A stretch of DNA of 64,000 bases from Ignavibacteria bacterium (GCA_019187405.1 JABAQZ010000014.1:106855-170854), one strand, 5' to 3'; positions 53,713 to 63,371 are shown, counted from the first letter of the stretch. Translations and numbers: made by a program. Notes: generated by a model not told the origin, from the sequence alone.

Positions 53713-54912
53713 TTGAAGAGATTAGGTAAAAAATTAATTTCTGTTTTTGGATCAATAATTTTTTCCGGCAGGCGGAAGAAAATCCGAATTGAGGAAGTTA
53801 AGTCCGTGCTTATCATTTCAATGTACTTCAAAGGTGATGCTTTGTTTACCACAAAACTGCTTCCCGTTTTGAATGAATTAATTCCTAACGTTGAGATTGA
53901 CTACCTTGTAAAGCCAAGAGCTAAGGAAATGCTGATTAATAATGATTTCATCAGGGAAATAATTGAGTTTGATTATCTTAAAACTGCAGATTACGAAGAG
54001 AATTCAGGGTTCAGATTTGACAAGAAAAAGTCTTTACTGAAATTAATCAGAAAAAGGAAATATGACTTATGCATTGACCTGACCGGGAAATATTCTACAG
54101 CATTGTTAGCTTTGTACGGCGGATTTAAATATTCAGCCGGTATTAATTATAATGGTTTTGGATTCTGTTACTCAAAATTCATACCCGTTGATACGCAAAA
54201 TTCTTTGGGTCATCTCTCTGACAAATATTTAATAGTATTAAAAGATGTTTTTGAAATTGATGACAATAAATGGAATGAGATTGCAAAAAAAATTCATTCT
54301 GAATGCATTTATAAAATTACCGAAGAGGAAAAAATAACTGCCGCGAAAATACTCGGCGGTTTATTTCCAAATCCAGTACTTCCTCTTATATCACTACAGA
54401 CAACTGCAGGATGGAAAGCCAAGCAATGGACGCATGAAAGTTATGCGGGATTAATAAGGATTCTTCTTAAAGATTACAATGTCGTATTGCTCGGATCAGA
54501 AAGCGACACGGAGTTTAATAATTTTATTCTGGATTCGGTTGGTTCAAATTTCAGAAAATATTTTATTTCGCAATCAATGAGAATCAATTCAGCAATAATA
54601 AGTCTGTCTGATGCATTCGTCGGCTGTGATTCGGCAGGACTTCAGATAGCCGGAATTACGGGAACGTCTGCTGTTGGATTATTCGGACCAACTAATCCTG
54701 ATTTTTCAGCGCCGGCAGGTGATAATATCCGAATAATTTATAATGAGCTTCCATGTTCTGCGCCAAAAGATTCGCAGTACTGTACAAGAAACGCAGGAAA
54801 AACCTGCAGGACTTTGGATTGCATGAAAAGCATTGAAATTGAAACTGTTCTAAAACACGTCAGGGATTTAATCTTAAATCATTCAAAAAAAACTTTTGCT
54901 TTTAATGAATAA
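53713..54912 (+). CDS. Glycosyltransferase family 9 (heptosyltransferase-like)
   Basis: 399 residues from a TTG start. The GT9 pattern is clear: VLIISMYFKGDALFTTKLLP near residue 32, a central PLISLQTTAGWKAKQWTHESYAGLI near 225, and DAFVGCDSAGLQIAGITGTSAVGLFGPTNP near 295. The C-terminal part has four Cys in CSAPKDSQYC, KTCRTLDC, which may bind a metal. GT9 enzymes add heptose or other sugars to lipopolysaccharide cores. It opens a five-gene glycosyltransferase operon. Confidence 0.88.
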   Translation: MKRLGKKLISVFGSIIFSGRRKKIRIEEVKSVLIISMYFKGDALFTTKLLPVLNELIPNVEIDYLVKPRAKEMLINNDFIREIIEFDYLKTADYEENSGFRFDKKKSLLKLIRKRKYDLCIDLTGKYSTALLALYGGFKYSAGINYNGFGFCYSKFIPVDTQNSLGHLSDKYLIVLKDVFEIDDNKWNEIAKKIHSECIYKITEEEKITAAKILGGLFPNPVLPLISLQTTAGWKAKQWTHESYAGLIRILLKDYNVVLLGSESDTEFNNFILDSVGSNFRKYFISQSMRINSAIISLSDAFVGCDSAGLQIAGITGTSAVGLFGPTNPDFSAPAGDNIRIIYNELPCSAPKDSQYCTRNAGKTCRTLDCMKSIEIETVLKHVRDLILNHSKKTFAFNE

Positions 54913-56053
54913 AATAAAAGTCCTTCATATTTCTCCCGACAGTGTGATACACGGAACCGAAAGGCATATACTTGCTCTTGTGGAATACTCAAACAGAGAC
55001 ATTATCGAAAATTCGGTGGTAACTCCGCAAAAAGGAGCGATGAATGATGAGCTCGACAGATTAAACGTGAATAATTATACTGCGGGACGCAAGCACGGCT
55101 ATAAGGGTAAATTCAGCGGTGTGCTTAGCAATGACACAAGAAATTTATTCAGACTGATTAAAAACGGAGGATACGACATTGTCCATACTCATCTGAATTC
55201 ATTCGGCGGATTTGTAGGGAAGCTTGCAGGAACAAAGTATGCGGTTCACACGAGGCATGGAGTTTTCTGGAGTGAAGACGAGCTTGAAAAAATTTCAAAT
55301 GCAGATAAATATTTTCAGCTTTTTAAGTCAAAGGTATTTGACAGAACGGTGGCAATCGGAAATTACGAAAAGCAGACCTTGATAAAGAAATTTAATTATC
55401 CCGAAGATAAAATTACAAAAACAATAAACGGTGTCAGCGTAGATAAGATAATTTCCAAAACCGATTTATCAAAAAGTAAGAAAGAGCTGTTCGGGACAGA
55501 CGGAATCATCGCCGGTGCGACAGGCAGACTTGAGAGGCAGAAGGGATTCCATTTCATATTAGAAGCGGCTCGTATTCTCAAAGATAAAACAACCGGTTTG
55601 AAATTTGTCATAATCGGAAGCGGTAAAGAAAAGGAAAATCTGGAAAAATTAAAAATTGAATACGGTCTTTCAGATAAAGTCATAATTATCGATTACAAAG
55701 AAAGCATTCTTGATTATGTAAACTGTTTTGACATAATGCTAAGCACGTCTTTATGGGAAGGACTTTCCTATTCAGTTCAGGAAGCGATGGCGCTGGCTAA
55801 ACCAGTAATTTCGTTTACTTCGCCGAATGTTTCGGGTGTTAAGGAAATTATTGAAGACGGCGTTACGGGATACCTTATTGATTACAAAGATTCTTCTGCT
55901 CTTGCAAATAAAATTTTATTGTTATATGAAGATAATGAAGTGAGAAAAAAGTTTGGCTCAGCTGCCCGTGAAAAAATCAAAAGCTCTTTCCCCGAATGGA
56001 GGACTGCCAAAGACATGGATAAACTTTACATTGAATTAATGATCTCGGATTAA
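54905..56053 (+). CDS. Glycosyltransferase family 4
   Basis: 382 residues from the ATG at 54905, which overlaps the GT9 stop by 8 bp. N-terminal KIKVLHISPDSVIHGTERHILALVEYS, then GGYDIVHTHLNSFGGFVGKL, a nucleotide-sugar domain starting IIAGATGRLERQKGFHFILEAA, and ALWEGLSYSVQEAMALAKPVI-like motif (SLWEGLSYSVQEAMAL) near residue 285 with the EX7E glutamates. Retaining transferase in surface glycan synthesis. The sugar is unknown. Confidence 0.9.
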   Translation: MNKIKVLHISPDSVIHGTERHILALVEYSNRDIIENSVVTPQKGAMNDELDRLNVNNYTAGRKHGYKGKFSGVLSNDTRNLFRLIKNGGYDIVHTHLNSFGGFVGKLAGTKYAVHTRHGVFWSEDELEKISNADKYFQLFKSKVFDRTVAIGNYEKQTLIKKFNYPEDKITKTINGVSVDKIISKTDLSKSKKELFGTDGIIAGATGRLERQKGFHFILEAARILKDKTTGLKFVIIGSGKEKENLEKLKIEYGLSDKVIIIDYKESILDYVNCFDIMLSTSLWEGLSYSVQEAMALAKPVISFTSPNVSGVKEIIEDGVTGYLIDYKDSSALANKILLLYEDNEVRKKFGSAAREKIKSSFPEWRTAKDMDKLYIELMISD

Positions 56054-56071
56054 TCAGCTCAGAGAAAATAA

Positions 56072-57289
56072 ATGAAAATACTTTTTATATCATACGATTT
56101 TCCTTATCCGCCTGCCGGAGGTTCGATCAGCAGAGATTACAATCTCATAAAGCAGTTGTCGAAATCCAATGAAATGTACTGGATTAACAGAACAATCAGA
56201 GGAAAAGTAAAGGAAGAATACAAGCATGAGATGAAAAAATATTTTAAAGAGATGAAAATTTTCGAAATGGATTTCGGACATAATGCACTTGCTTTTCTCG
56301 AAAGCATGATAAAGAAAGAGCCTTACATTCTGAAAAGGTTTAGTTCTGAAGAAATGAAATCAGCAGTTAAGGAAATAACTGATAGAATTCCTTTTGATCT
56401 TATTCTTTGCGATCATATTTATTTGGCACAGCTGATACCAGATGAAGTCACCGGCAGGATACCTGTTATACCCAACAACGAAGACTGCGGATTTACTTAT
56501 TACAAAAGAATGTCTGAAAAATCCGGATGGCTCAGAAGATTTTATGCCGGAATGGAGTGGAAAAGCATGTTGAAATATGAAGTCGGCATTCTGAAAAAAT
56601 ATAATGTGTATATAACTACTTCCGAAAAAGAAAAACAGTTGCTCACCGAGCATTACAAAAAGGCAAACGTCTTTGTGCTGGATAACGGAGTGGATACGGA
56701 TTATTTTTTTCCGAACGGAAGTGATAAAAACAGCAGTCCCTCATTAGTTTTTACTGCATGGTTTGGTTATCATCCAAATGCGGATGCAGCCGTATATTTT
56801 GTAAACAAAATATTTCCGCTTATTAAAAGAGAAGTTCCTGATGTAAAGTTTTACATTGTCGGAAAGGAGCCGCCTGAAAAAGTAACAAATCTTGAAAACA
56901 CGGAAGGCGTAATTGTAACAGGTTATGTAGATGATGTAAGAAAATATATTTCTTCTGCAGATGTAACTGTTATTCCTCTCAGAATGGGCGGCGGAACAAG
57001 AATAAAAATACTCGAATCAATGGCAATGAAAGTTCCGGTTGTATCAACCGTCATCGGAGCAGAAGGATTGAATGTCGAAGACAGCAAAAACATAATGATA
57101 GCCGATAATGAAATGGAATTTGCAGGTAAAGTTATAGAGCTGATAAAAGACAAGGAGAAAGCCGGAATCATTGCAGAAAACGGAAAAAAACTTATTGATG
57201 AAAAGTATGACTGGAAAATACTTGGAAGGAAGATGAATGAATTTCTAACTGAGTTTGTAAAAAATGGAGTACATGAAAGAGAAAACTGA
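56072..57289 (+). CDS. Glycosyltransferase family 4
   Basis: 405 residues. N-terminus MKILFISYDFPYPPAGGSIS, donor-domain VFTAWFGYHPNADAAVYF near residue 230, VTGYVDDVRKYISSADVTVIPL near 285 and GGGTRIKILESMAMKVPVVST near 307. The RIKILESMAMKVPVV stretch is the GT4 donor-binding motif. It resembles the gene at 58107, so the two may come from an old duplication. The GT2 gene overlaps its end by 26 bp. Confidence 0.9.
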   Translation: MKILFISYDFPYPPAGGSISRDYNLIKQLSKSNEMYWINRTIRGKVKEEYKHEMKKYFKEMKIFEMDFGHNALAFLESMIKKEPYILKRFSSEEMKSAVKEITDRIPFDLILCDHIYLAQLIPDEVTGRIPVIPNNEDCGFTYYKRMSEKSGWLRRFYAGMEWKSMLKYEVGILKKYNVYITTSEKEKQLLTEHYKKANVFVLDNGVDTDYFFPNGSDKNSSPSLVFTAWFGYHPNADAAVYFVNKIFPLIKREVPDVKFYIVGKEPPEKVTNLENTEGVIVTGYVDDVRKYISSADVTVIPLRMGGGTRIKILESMAMKVPVVSTVIGAEGLNVEDSKNIMIADNEMEFAGKVIELIKDKEKAGIIAENGKKLIDEKYDWKILGRKMNEFLTEFVKNGVHEREN

Positions 57290-58088
57290 CATACTCATTC
57301 AGATAATAAATTATAATACTAAGGATTATCTTGACGATTGCCTGTCCGGATTGTTTGAAGATATCGGTAATTCAGAATTTAATTACAAAGTCATTGTTCT
57401 CGATAACAACTCAAACGATAATCTATGTGATTTAAAAGAAAAATACGCCGATAGGAAAATTGAATTCATTAAATCAGAAAAGAATCATGGATTCGGAGGA
57501 GGACATAATTACATTTCCCGGCTTGCAGACAGCAGATACAATCTCATACTTAATTCAGATATAAAATTCATCGAGCCGGATACAGTTGCAAGATTATTTA
57601 AAAGAATACAAAACTCCGGATACAAGGTAATAGGACCGTGCCTTGTACTTGAGGATTTTTCGAGACAGGAATTTGACCACGGAGAATTATACGGTTTACT
57701 TCCGAGATTGAAAAACAGTTTCGGATCTTCTTACTGGAAACCGAGATCAACGGAGTCGGAAGCAGCCTGGGTTTCCGGCGCGGTGTTTATGATTGAATCT
57801 GATGTATTCAGGGAAATGAACGGATTCGACGAAAAGTTTTTCTTATATAAGGAAGAAGAGGATTTGTGCAAAAGGATTCTTCATGCAGGATATAAAATAC
57901 TTTATTATCCGGAAGTCAGCATAATGCACATTGGGCATGTAGTTGCCCTGAGAAGCGAGCACTTTGGAAATTCAATGAACTATTACTTAGAAAAGCATTT
58001 CAGAAATAAACTTAGTTTTAAAATACTGAATGTTCTCAAAATAATAAGAGACATGCTTCTCCATGGAGAAGTGAAAGAAAGGAAATAA
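57264..58088 (+). CDS. Glycosyltransferase family 2
   Basis: 274 residues; the ATG at 57264 overlaps the previous gene by 26 bp, and an ATG at 57273 is an alternative. GT-A features: ILIQIINYNTKDYLDDCLSGL, VLDNNSNDN, NHGFGGGHNYI, and LNSDIKFIEPD as the DXD-like metal site. WVSGAVFMIESDVFREMNGFDEKFFLYKEEEDLCKRI is the rhamnosyltransferase-like signature. It would transfer a sugar, possibly rhamnose, in inverting fashion. Confidence 0.9.
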   Translation: MEYMKEKTDILIQIINYNTKDYLDDCLSGLFEDIGNSEFNYKVIVLDNNSNDNLCDLKEKYADRKIEFIKSEKNHGFGGGHNYISRLADSRYNLILNSDIKFIEPDTVARLFKRIQNSGYKVIGPCLVLEDFSRQEFDHGELYGLLPRLKNSFGSSYWKPRSTESEAAWVSGAVFMIESDVFREMNGFDEKFFLYKEEEDLCKRILHAGYKILYYPEVSIMHIGHVVALRSEHFGNSMNYYLEKHFRNKLSFKILNVLKIIRDMLLHGEVKERK

Positions 58089-58106
58089 AAATTAATTTTT
58101 ACCGTC

Positions 58107-59303
58107 ATGAACATTTTATTTTTGGCAAACAGGCTGCCTTATCCACCTCACCGAGGTGATAAGCTAAAGATTTATAATCTGGCTAAACATTTGCACAAGT
58201 CACATAATCTTTACCTTCTGACTTTTATTCAGGATAAATCGGAATATCAGTATGTAAATGAACTGAAAAAATTTTTCAGGGAAATAAGAACTGTTTATCT
58301 TCCAAAGTACAAATCTGTTTTCAACTGTCTTACAAGAGCAGCTTCAGGAAAACCTTTTCAGATTAATTATTTTTACTCACAGGAATTTAAAACCGAACTA
58401 AACAAGTTCCTTTGTGATATTAATATTGATTTAATTCATACACAGCATCTGAGAATGTCCCAATATTCTCATGATGCCAACGGTATTAAAACAATTCTCG
58501 ACTTGCCGGATGCTTACTCGCTTTACTGGAAGAGAAGAGCATCGCTTAACGGTGGTATCGTTTGTAGAAATTTCAGCAGGCTGGAATACGAACGAGTGAA
58601 GAGTTACGAGAACATTCTTAAAAAATTTGATCTTAACCTTGTATGTTCGGATGAAGATAAAAATTATCTCATGGAAAATCTGAACATAGAAAACATCGGA
58701 ATTCTGCCAAACGGAATTGACCTCGAAGCATATAGTTCGGATTTTCACGATTACGGAATAGAGAATAAGCTGGTATTCACGGGAAACATGAGCTATTATC
58801 CCAACGTCGATGCCGCATGTTATTTCGTTAATGATATATTTCCTTTAATACTTAAGAAATTTCCATCGGTAAAGTTTTACATATCAGGACAAAATCCATC
58901 TCTCAAAGTTAAAAAACTTGAGTCGGAAAATGTAATCGTCACCGGTTTCGTTAAATCACTGCGGAGACAATATGAATCAAGCGCTGTAGCCGTATCACCT
59001 GTCAGGGTAGGCGCGGGAACGTTGAATAAAGTGCTTGAGCCGATGGCAATGGGATTACCGGTTGTTTCCACTTCTGTCGGATTCAAAGGTCTCGGAGCTG
59101 TTCACGGCAAAAGCATACTTCATTCAGATTCTCCGGTGAAATTTGCCGAAGCCGTAATTCATCTGCTTGACGATAAAAATCTGAGAGCATCAGTCGGTGA
59201 ATCAGGCAGAAGACATGTAACGGAAAATTTCGGTTGGGAAAAGATTGCAGTTAAGCTTGAAAACCACATGAGAGGAATATTCAATTACAATTATGCAGTT
59301 TAG
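58107..59303 (+). CDS. Glycosyltransferase family 4 (exosortase-associated type)
   Basis: 398 residues. N-terminus LFLANRLPYPPHRGDKLKIYN, then QHLRMSQYS and LDLPDAYSLYWKRR, and GAGTLNKVLEPMAMGLPVVST near residue 300. The opening NRLPYPPHRGDKLR-like run and SLYWKRRA are as in glycosyltransferases linked to exosortase (PEP-CTERM) polysaccharide loci. No exosortase is in the window. Last gene of the operon. Sugar and product are unknown. Confidence 0.88.
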   Translation: MNILFLANRLPYPPHRGDKLKIYNLAKHLHKSHNLYLLTFIQDKSEYQYVNELKKFFREIRTVYLPKYKSVFNCLTRAASGKPFQINYFYSQEFKTELNKFLCDINIDLIHTQHLRMSQYSHDANGIKTILDLPDAYSLYWKRRASLNGGIVCRNFSRLEYERVKSYENILKKFDLNLVCSDEDKNYLMENLNIENIGILPNGIDLEAYSSDFHDYGIENKLVFTGNMSYYPNVDAACYFVNDIFPLILKKFPSVKFYISGQNPSLKVKKLESENVIVTGFVKSLRRQYESSAVAVSPVRVGAGTLNKVLEPMAMGLPVVSTSVGFKGLGAVHGKSILHSDSPVKFAEAVIHLLDDKNLRASVGESGRRHVTENFGWEKIAVKLENHMRGIFNYNYAV

Positions 59304-59899
59304 TAAATTCAGCTTAAAGCATAAATTTTTTTGAATATTACTTTGTGAATTTCTGTCTTTGGATGGATGCAATCTTTATAAGCAGAATGTAAAGCTTTCA
59401 AAAATTATTTCATCATAAACTTTCCAGCTTTTATTTTTACAAGCAGATAAATTCAATTCAGTAATATTTGTAATAGGAAATAGTTATAATTTATTTTGAA
59501 ATTATTATCAGTAACTATTTTCAGATTCTGCTAATCCCGTCAGGAATTAACAAATTCCACATTCCAACAAAAGTGTGAAAATAAACTGCACATTCAGATT
59601 AACAAATTTATATAAGAAAATTCTTAAGATAATCAGATAAAAAAAGACACAGGCAATTTCTGATTTTGTTTGATTTCCGATTAACAAAATTAACAAGCAA
59701 TTGAGTATGTTTACTTAATTAAATAAAGTAGGAAGGGCTATTACTAACATTTTGTTTTATGATTAATTTTGTACGATTTAAACCCCAATAAATCCAATCC
59801 TGTATATATTTAACTGGAAGATGCCGAAAATCCATTTAAATCATTGTTCAATTTTTTAAAAAGTTAACAGAGTAGGCAAAATAAATTAATAAAAAAATC
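59304..59899. other. Intergenic region, no gene seen
   Basis: About 600 bp of A/T-rich sequence with stops in all frames. It separates the glycosyltransferase operon from the 699-residue protein gene and should hold that gene's promoter. No hairpin or repeat stands out. Confidence 0.45.
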
Positions 59900-61999
59900 A
59901 TGGCAAAAATTATTAAAAAGGACAAACTGAAATTTAAAGTTCAGTCCGAAAGAAAAAACTTTCTGTCATTGATTGCAAAAAATGCTAATTACTTCGGCAA
60001 CATACCCGGAAGTAAACTAAAGCAAAAACTTACAATCAAGCAGAATGTGTTTTATGAGGAGATCAACTGCATCGGGTACAATCCCGATACAAAAATTATG
60101 GAAGCGACGTTTAACATAAAGCGCTCCTCGGGTTATTCAGGAAATCTCTGCACGGCAGGATCAAGAGAGTATGTAAGGTTTTATATGGATTTCAATGACG
60201 GTGCGGGGTGGATTGATCAGGGAGTTGTGGCAATAAATGTTCATGACATACCTGACACACTGGACTGCAGCAAGAAATCAATATTTCCAATAACTTACAC
60301 AGCTGCATTACCCAAGAAGACAAATAAGTATTCGACTTGCAAGAACCCGCTTCTGCCTAAAATGAGAGCCATATTATCATGGAACCTCGAGCCGCCGGCA
60401 GATTCGCCAGACTGGCTTCCCGTTTGGGGAAATGTAAAGAGCTGCAATGTTCAGATGAAACCATTTTACTGGCTGTTTGACATTGATATTTACAAGCATA
60501 AATTCGCGGAATTTTTATCCGTTGCCTCAGCATCACCAATGCTATCGATTAAGGAAATAGCAGAAACAGCGAACATAGCTCTCGAAGATTTGAAGCCAGT
60601 AGCAAAGAAACTTTCTCTTGAAGATCTCAGCAAAAGATACAAACGCGCAGATATTGCTCCCGGCAGATTTGCATTTAAAGCAGTTACAAATATGATGAAG
60701 TATCCGGACTCACAGATTACAGCCGATACAAAACTAATGCTGAATAAACTTAAAATAGATTATGGGAAGCTTATTGACAAGTTCAGCATATTGCAGCCGC
60801 TAGATAAATCAAAAGCAAATGTCGAATGGGAAGAGCTCGAATGTGTAGGGCTCGATTACAACACTGAAACTCTGGTTGCTTCAGTAAAAATCAAAAAGAA
60901 AAATGGATACAACGGTGATCTTTGTGACGACGGAAGCAGGGAGTATGTTGCGTTCTGGATAGACTGGAATGACGACTGCAGTTGGGAATATCTGAATACG
61001 GTTCAGCTGAATGTTCACGACATTGAAATTCCTGCAGGCGGTTTATGCTATCAGGTTTCAATGCCAATTGATGCAACCATGTACAGAAAACTTTGTCAGA
61101 ACCCGAATGTTATTCGCGTCAGAGGCGTACTTTCATGGAATTTACTGCCGTCAACAACTGACCCTGATGCATTGAATTTCTACGGTAATAGAGTAGATTC
61201 ACACATTCAGTTAAAGCCGGGCGTTGTTATCGGACCAGGAGAAGTCATTCCGCTTTTCAATATTATCGGAGGAATTCCGGTTGATAAAGTTGATGACACA
61301 ACTGGATTGACAAAGAGCGGAGCATTCTTTGCATACAACGGAATCGGAGTACCGACAGGCGCACCATTTGGCGGAGTGATTGTATTAAACGGACCTTCAT
61401 TCCCGGGATTCAGATACAGAATCAAAGTAAGGAATACGGTAACAAATGATATTTATTATCTGTCAAATTCATTTACCGCCGTCGGATGGCTTCCCATACC
61501 GCCTTATGTTCAGTACACAACGCAGACGCCTGACATTAACGGTTACTACAATTTCCTTAATCCTGATAAAAATACGCTGAACGTACTTGCGCGGTTTACT
61601 CCGGGAACAAATGACAAGCTGGAAGTTTCGATGGAAGTGGAGTTTATCGCCGGTACATTCGAAAAGACAATTCAGATGGATAACGTTGCGCCGCAAATTG
61701 CCATAAGTGTTGATGACGGAGGCGACTGCACTCATTACAGCAAGGGCGATACGATTACCGGACATTACTATGTAAATGATCTTTATCTGTCATACTTCAG
61801 TTTAGGCAGTTCTTTCGGAGGAGGCATTTCGGGTAATTTCAACACAGCTCCTTTGCCCGGGAATGCATTCAGCATACCGACAAATGCTTCAAGTAATCCG
61901 TGTGGACACATTTCGCTTTACGCAGTTGACAAGACCATAATCAACAGTCAGAGCGTAGGTCATGATGTCTGGACCGGATACAACATTTGTCTGCAGTAA
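59900..61999 (+). CDS. Uncharacterised 699-residue protein with a duplicated domain
   Basis: No signal peptide or TM helices; it begins with a basic segment (MAKIIKKDKLKFKVQSERKN) and YFGNIPGS. Two related domains lie near residues 50-190 and 305-440. Both share a GYxGxLC run followed by GSREYV, then an acidic Trp strand (MDFNDGAGW / IDWNDDCSW), VHDI, a single Cys, RxxLSWNL and a final QxKP. Between them is a helical linker (190-300) and after them a beta-rich region (440-699) ending GYNICLQ, with APQIAISVDDGGDC and DKTIINSQS. I cannot assign function. I recall similar proteins without known role in other phyla but could not check. Downstream are DUF1360 and other small genes. Confidence 0.7.
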   Translation: MAKIIKKDKLKFKVQSERKNFLSLIAKNANYFGNIPGSKLKQKLTIKQNVFYEEINCIGYNPDTKIMEATFNIKRSSGYSGNLCTAGSREYVRFYMDFNDGAGWIDQGVVAINVHDIPDTLDCSKKSIFPITYTAALPKKTNKYSTCKNPLLPKMRAILSWNLEPPADSPDWLPVWGNVKSCNVQMKPFYWLFDIDIYKHKFAEFLSVASASPMLSIKEIAETANIALEDLKPVAKKLSLEDLSKRYKRADIAPGRFAFKAVTNMMKYPDSQITADTKLMLNKLKIDYGKLIDKFSILQPLDKSKANVEWEELECVGLDYNTETLVASVKIKKKNGYNGDLCDDGSREYVAFWIDWNDDCSWEYLNTVQLNVHDIEIPAGGLCYQVSMPIDATMYRKLCQNPNVIRVRGVLSWNLLPSTTDPDALNFYGNRVDSHIQLKPGVVIGPGEVIPLFNIIGGIPVDKVDDTTGLTKSGAFFAYNGIGVPTGAPFGGVIVLNGPSFPGFRYRIKVRNTVTNDIYYLSNSFTAVGWLPIPPYVQYTTQTPDINGYYNFLNPDKNTLNVLARFTPGTNDKLEVSMEVEFIAGTFEKTIQMDNVAPQIAISVDDGGDCTHYSKGDTITGHYYVNDLYLSYFSLGSSFGGGISGNFNTAPLPGNAFSIPTNASSNPCGHISLYAVDKTIINSQSVGHDVWTGYNICLQ

Positions 62000-62133
62000 A
62001 AAAGCTCTGCAAGTCTGAATTAAATGAATGAGAAAAAGAAGATCTGGCTCTCAAGCAAATCAGACAGAGCGGTTAATCATTGCGATGAATTCTGAAATGA
62101 ATTCCGGAAACAATTACCCCAAGAATTTTTCTG

Positions 62134-62147
62134 CCCGCGAAAGCGGG
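62134..62147. repeat. GC-rich hairpin with GAAA loop
   Basis: CCCGC (62134-62138), GAAA, GCGGG (62143-62147): perfect 5-bp GC stem closed by a GNRA-type tetraloop, in an A/T-rich gap after the 699-residue protein. Style recalls REP elements; it lacks a following T run, so it is not a clear terminator. Confidence 0.4.
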
Positions 62148-62203
62148 ATCGCATTGAGTTTAATTGAGATATCAGAATGAGAATATAATAAAGAGATAAG
62201 ATA

Positions 62204-62491
62204 ATGGAAGATATTGTAAAATATTTAGTAATATTAATAGCAGTATGGAGAATAACACATCTGATAAGTTCGGAAGACGGACCGTTTTACTTAATATTTA
62301 AAATCAGAAAAATGTTTGGGGAGAACATATTTGGAAAACTGATGGATTGTTTTTATTGTTTGAGTATATGGACGGGACTTGCCGGTGCAATACTGACTGG
62401 AAGCGGACGGATTGAGATTATATTGCTATGCCTGTATTATTCCGGAGCAGCGATAATAATAGAAAAAATTACAAACAAAGAATTCAAATAG
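62204..62491 (+). CDS. DUF1360 small membrane protein
   Basis: 95 residues. AVWRITHLISSEDGPFYLIFKIR, then FGKLMDCFYCLSIWTGL and two hydrophobic segments give the DUF1360 signature (WRxTHLxxxEDGPFxxxxxxR, DCFYCxSxW). The CFYC pair could bind metal or form a disulfide. Found in bacteria and phages, with no known function. The next gene starts 2 bp after its stop, so the two are probably cotranslated. Confidence 0.75.
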   Translation: MEDIVKYLVILIAVWRITHLISSEDGPFYLIFKIRKMFGENIFGKLMDCFYCLSIWTGLAGAILTGSGRIEIILLCLYYSGAAIIIEKITNKEFK

Positions 62492-62493
62492 CC

Positions 62494-62712
62494 ATGTGCA
62501 ACTGCGGACAAAAGAGAATTTCTCTGAAGACAATGGAAGACAGTATTTACAAAAACAATGTAAAGTACAAGCTGATAGCGGACAAACCCGTTGTAATCAA
62601 CGGCAGTGTTACGGGAAGAACATATATATTCCGTGAAAAAGGCGATATAAATTATGTTGATAGAAGAGATACCGGCATATTTGAAAAGAATAAATATCTT
62701 ATGAAAATATAA
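62494..62712 (+). CDS. Small Cys-containing protein, phage-accessory-like
   Basis: 72 residues from the ATG at 62494, 2 bp after the DUF1360 stop. The start MCNCGQKR suggests metal or redox chemistry at two Cys. The middle and end (VTGRTYIFREKGDINYVDRRDTGIFE) resemble a short motif seen in small proteins of phage structural modules (TGRxYxFxxxGxxxxVDxRD). This resemblance is from memory. Cotranslated with DUF1360 and therefore likely to act with it. Confidence 0.6.
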   Translation: MCNCGQKRISLKTMEDSIYKNNVKYKLIADKPVVINGSVTGRTYIFREKGDINYVDRRDTGIFEKNKYLMKI

Positions 62713-62793
62713 TTGTAAATGAGCCTTCATCAATAAAACTTTAAGACTGGATTTTACTCAATCAACCATAAATCAAAAACTGAAAGGAGAGTA

Positions 62794-62868
62794 ATGTTAA
62801 AATTAAATTTAAAGAAAAATGTTAAAACACATTCGAAGAAAGAAAAAAAGAATGAACCGGGGAATTGA
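62794..62868 (+). CDS. Possible small basic peptide (24 aa)
   Basis: MLKLNLKKNVKTHSKKEKKNEPGN. It has a good Shine-Dalgarno (AAGGAGAGTAATG) and lies just after the phage-like small gene, overlapping the next tiny ORF. Half the residues are Lys/Asn. No homology can be judged at this length; the ribosome-binding site is the only support. Confidence 0.3.
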   Translation: MLKLNLKKNVKTHSKKEKKNEPGN

Positions 62869-62926
62869 AAACATTTTGTGTTTCGTTTCCGGAGTTATAC
62901 TGTTTAACCTGATAATCCGCAGGTAA
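62852..62926 (+). CDS. Possible single-TM peptide (24 aa)
   Basis: MNRGIENILCFVSGVILFNLIIRR, in another frame and overlapping the preceding basic peptide by 17 bp. The centre is one hydrophobic helix with Arg-Arg at the end, like many small inner-membrane peptides. Coupling through the overlap is plausible. Evidence is limited to composition and position. Confidence 0.3.
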   Translation: MNRGIENILCFVSGVILFNLIIRR

Positions 62927-63056
62927 GAATAGGAAATGTTTAGATTATTTCTGCAGATCAGAGTTCTGTTTTTTTTTATAAGTAAAATATCTAAAGAATG
63001 ATAATGAAGTCATTCAGACTAAACAAAACAGTTCACAAGGATAAAATAGATTCGCG

Positions 63057-63357
<301 letters not shown>

Positions 63358-63371
63358 ATTTATTTTTGTAC

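Noticed and set aside
62024..62095. 23-codon ORF after the 699-residue protein (MNEKKKIWLSSKSDRAVNHCDEF)
   Set aside because: No ribosome-binding site, hydrophilic, and no second line of evidence.
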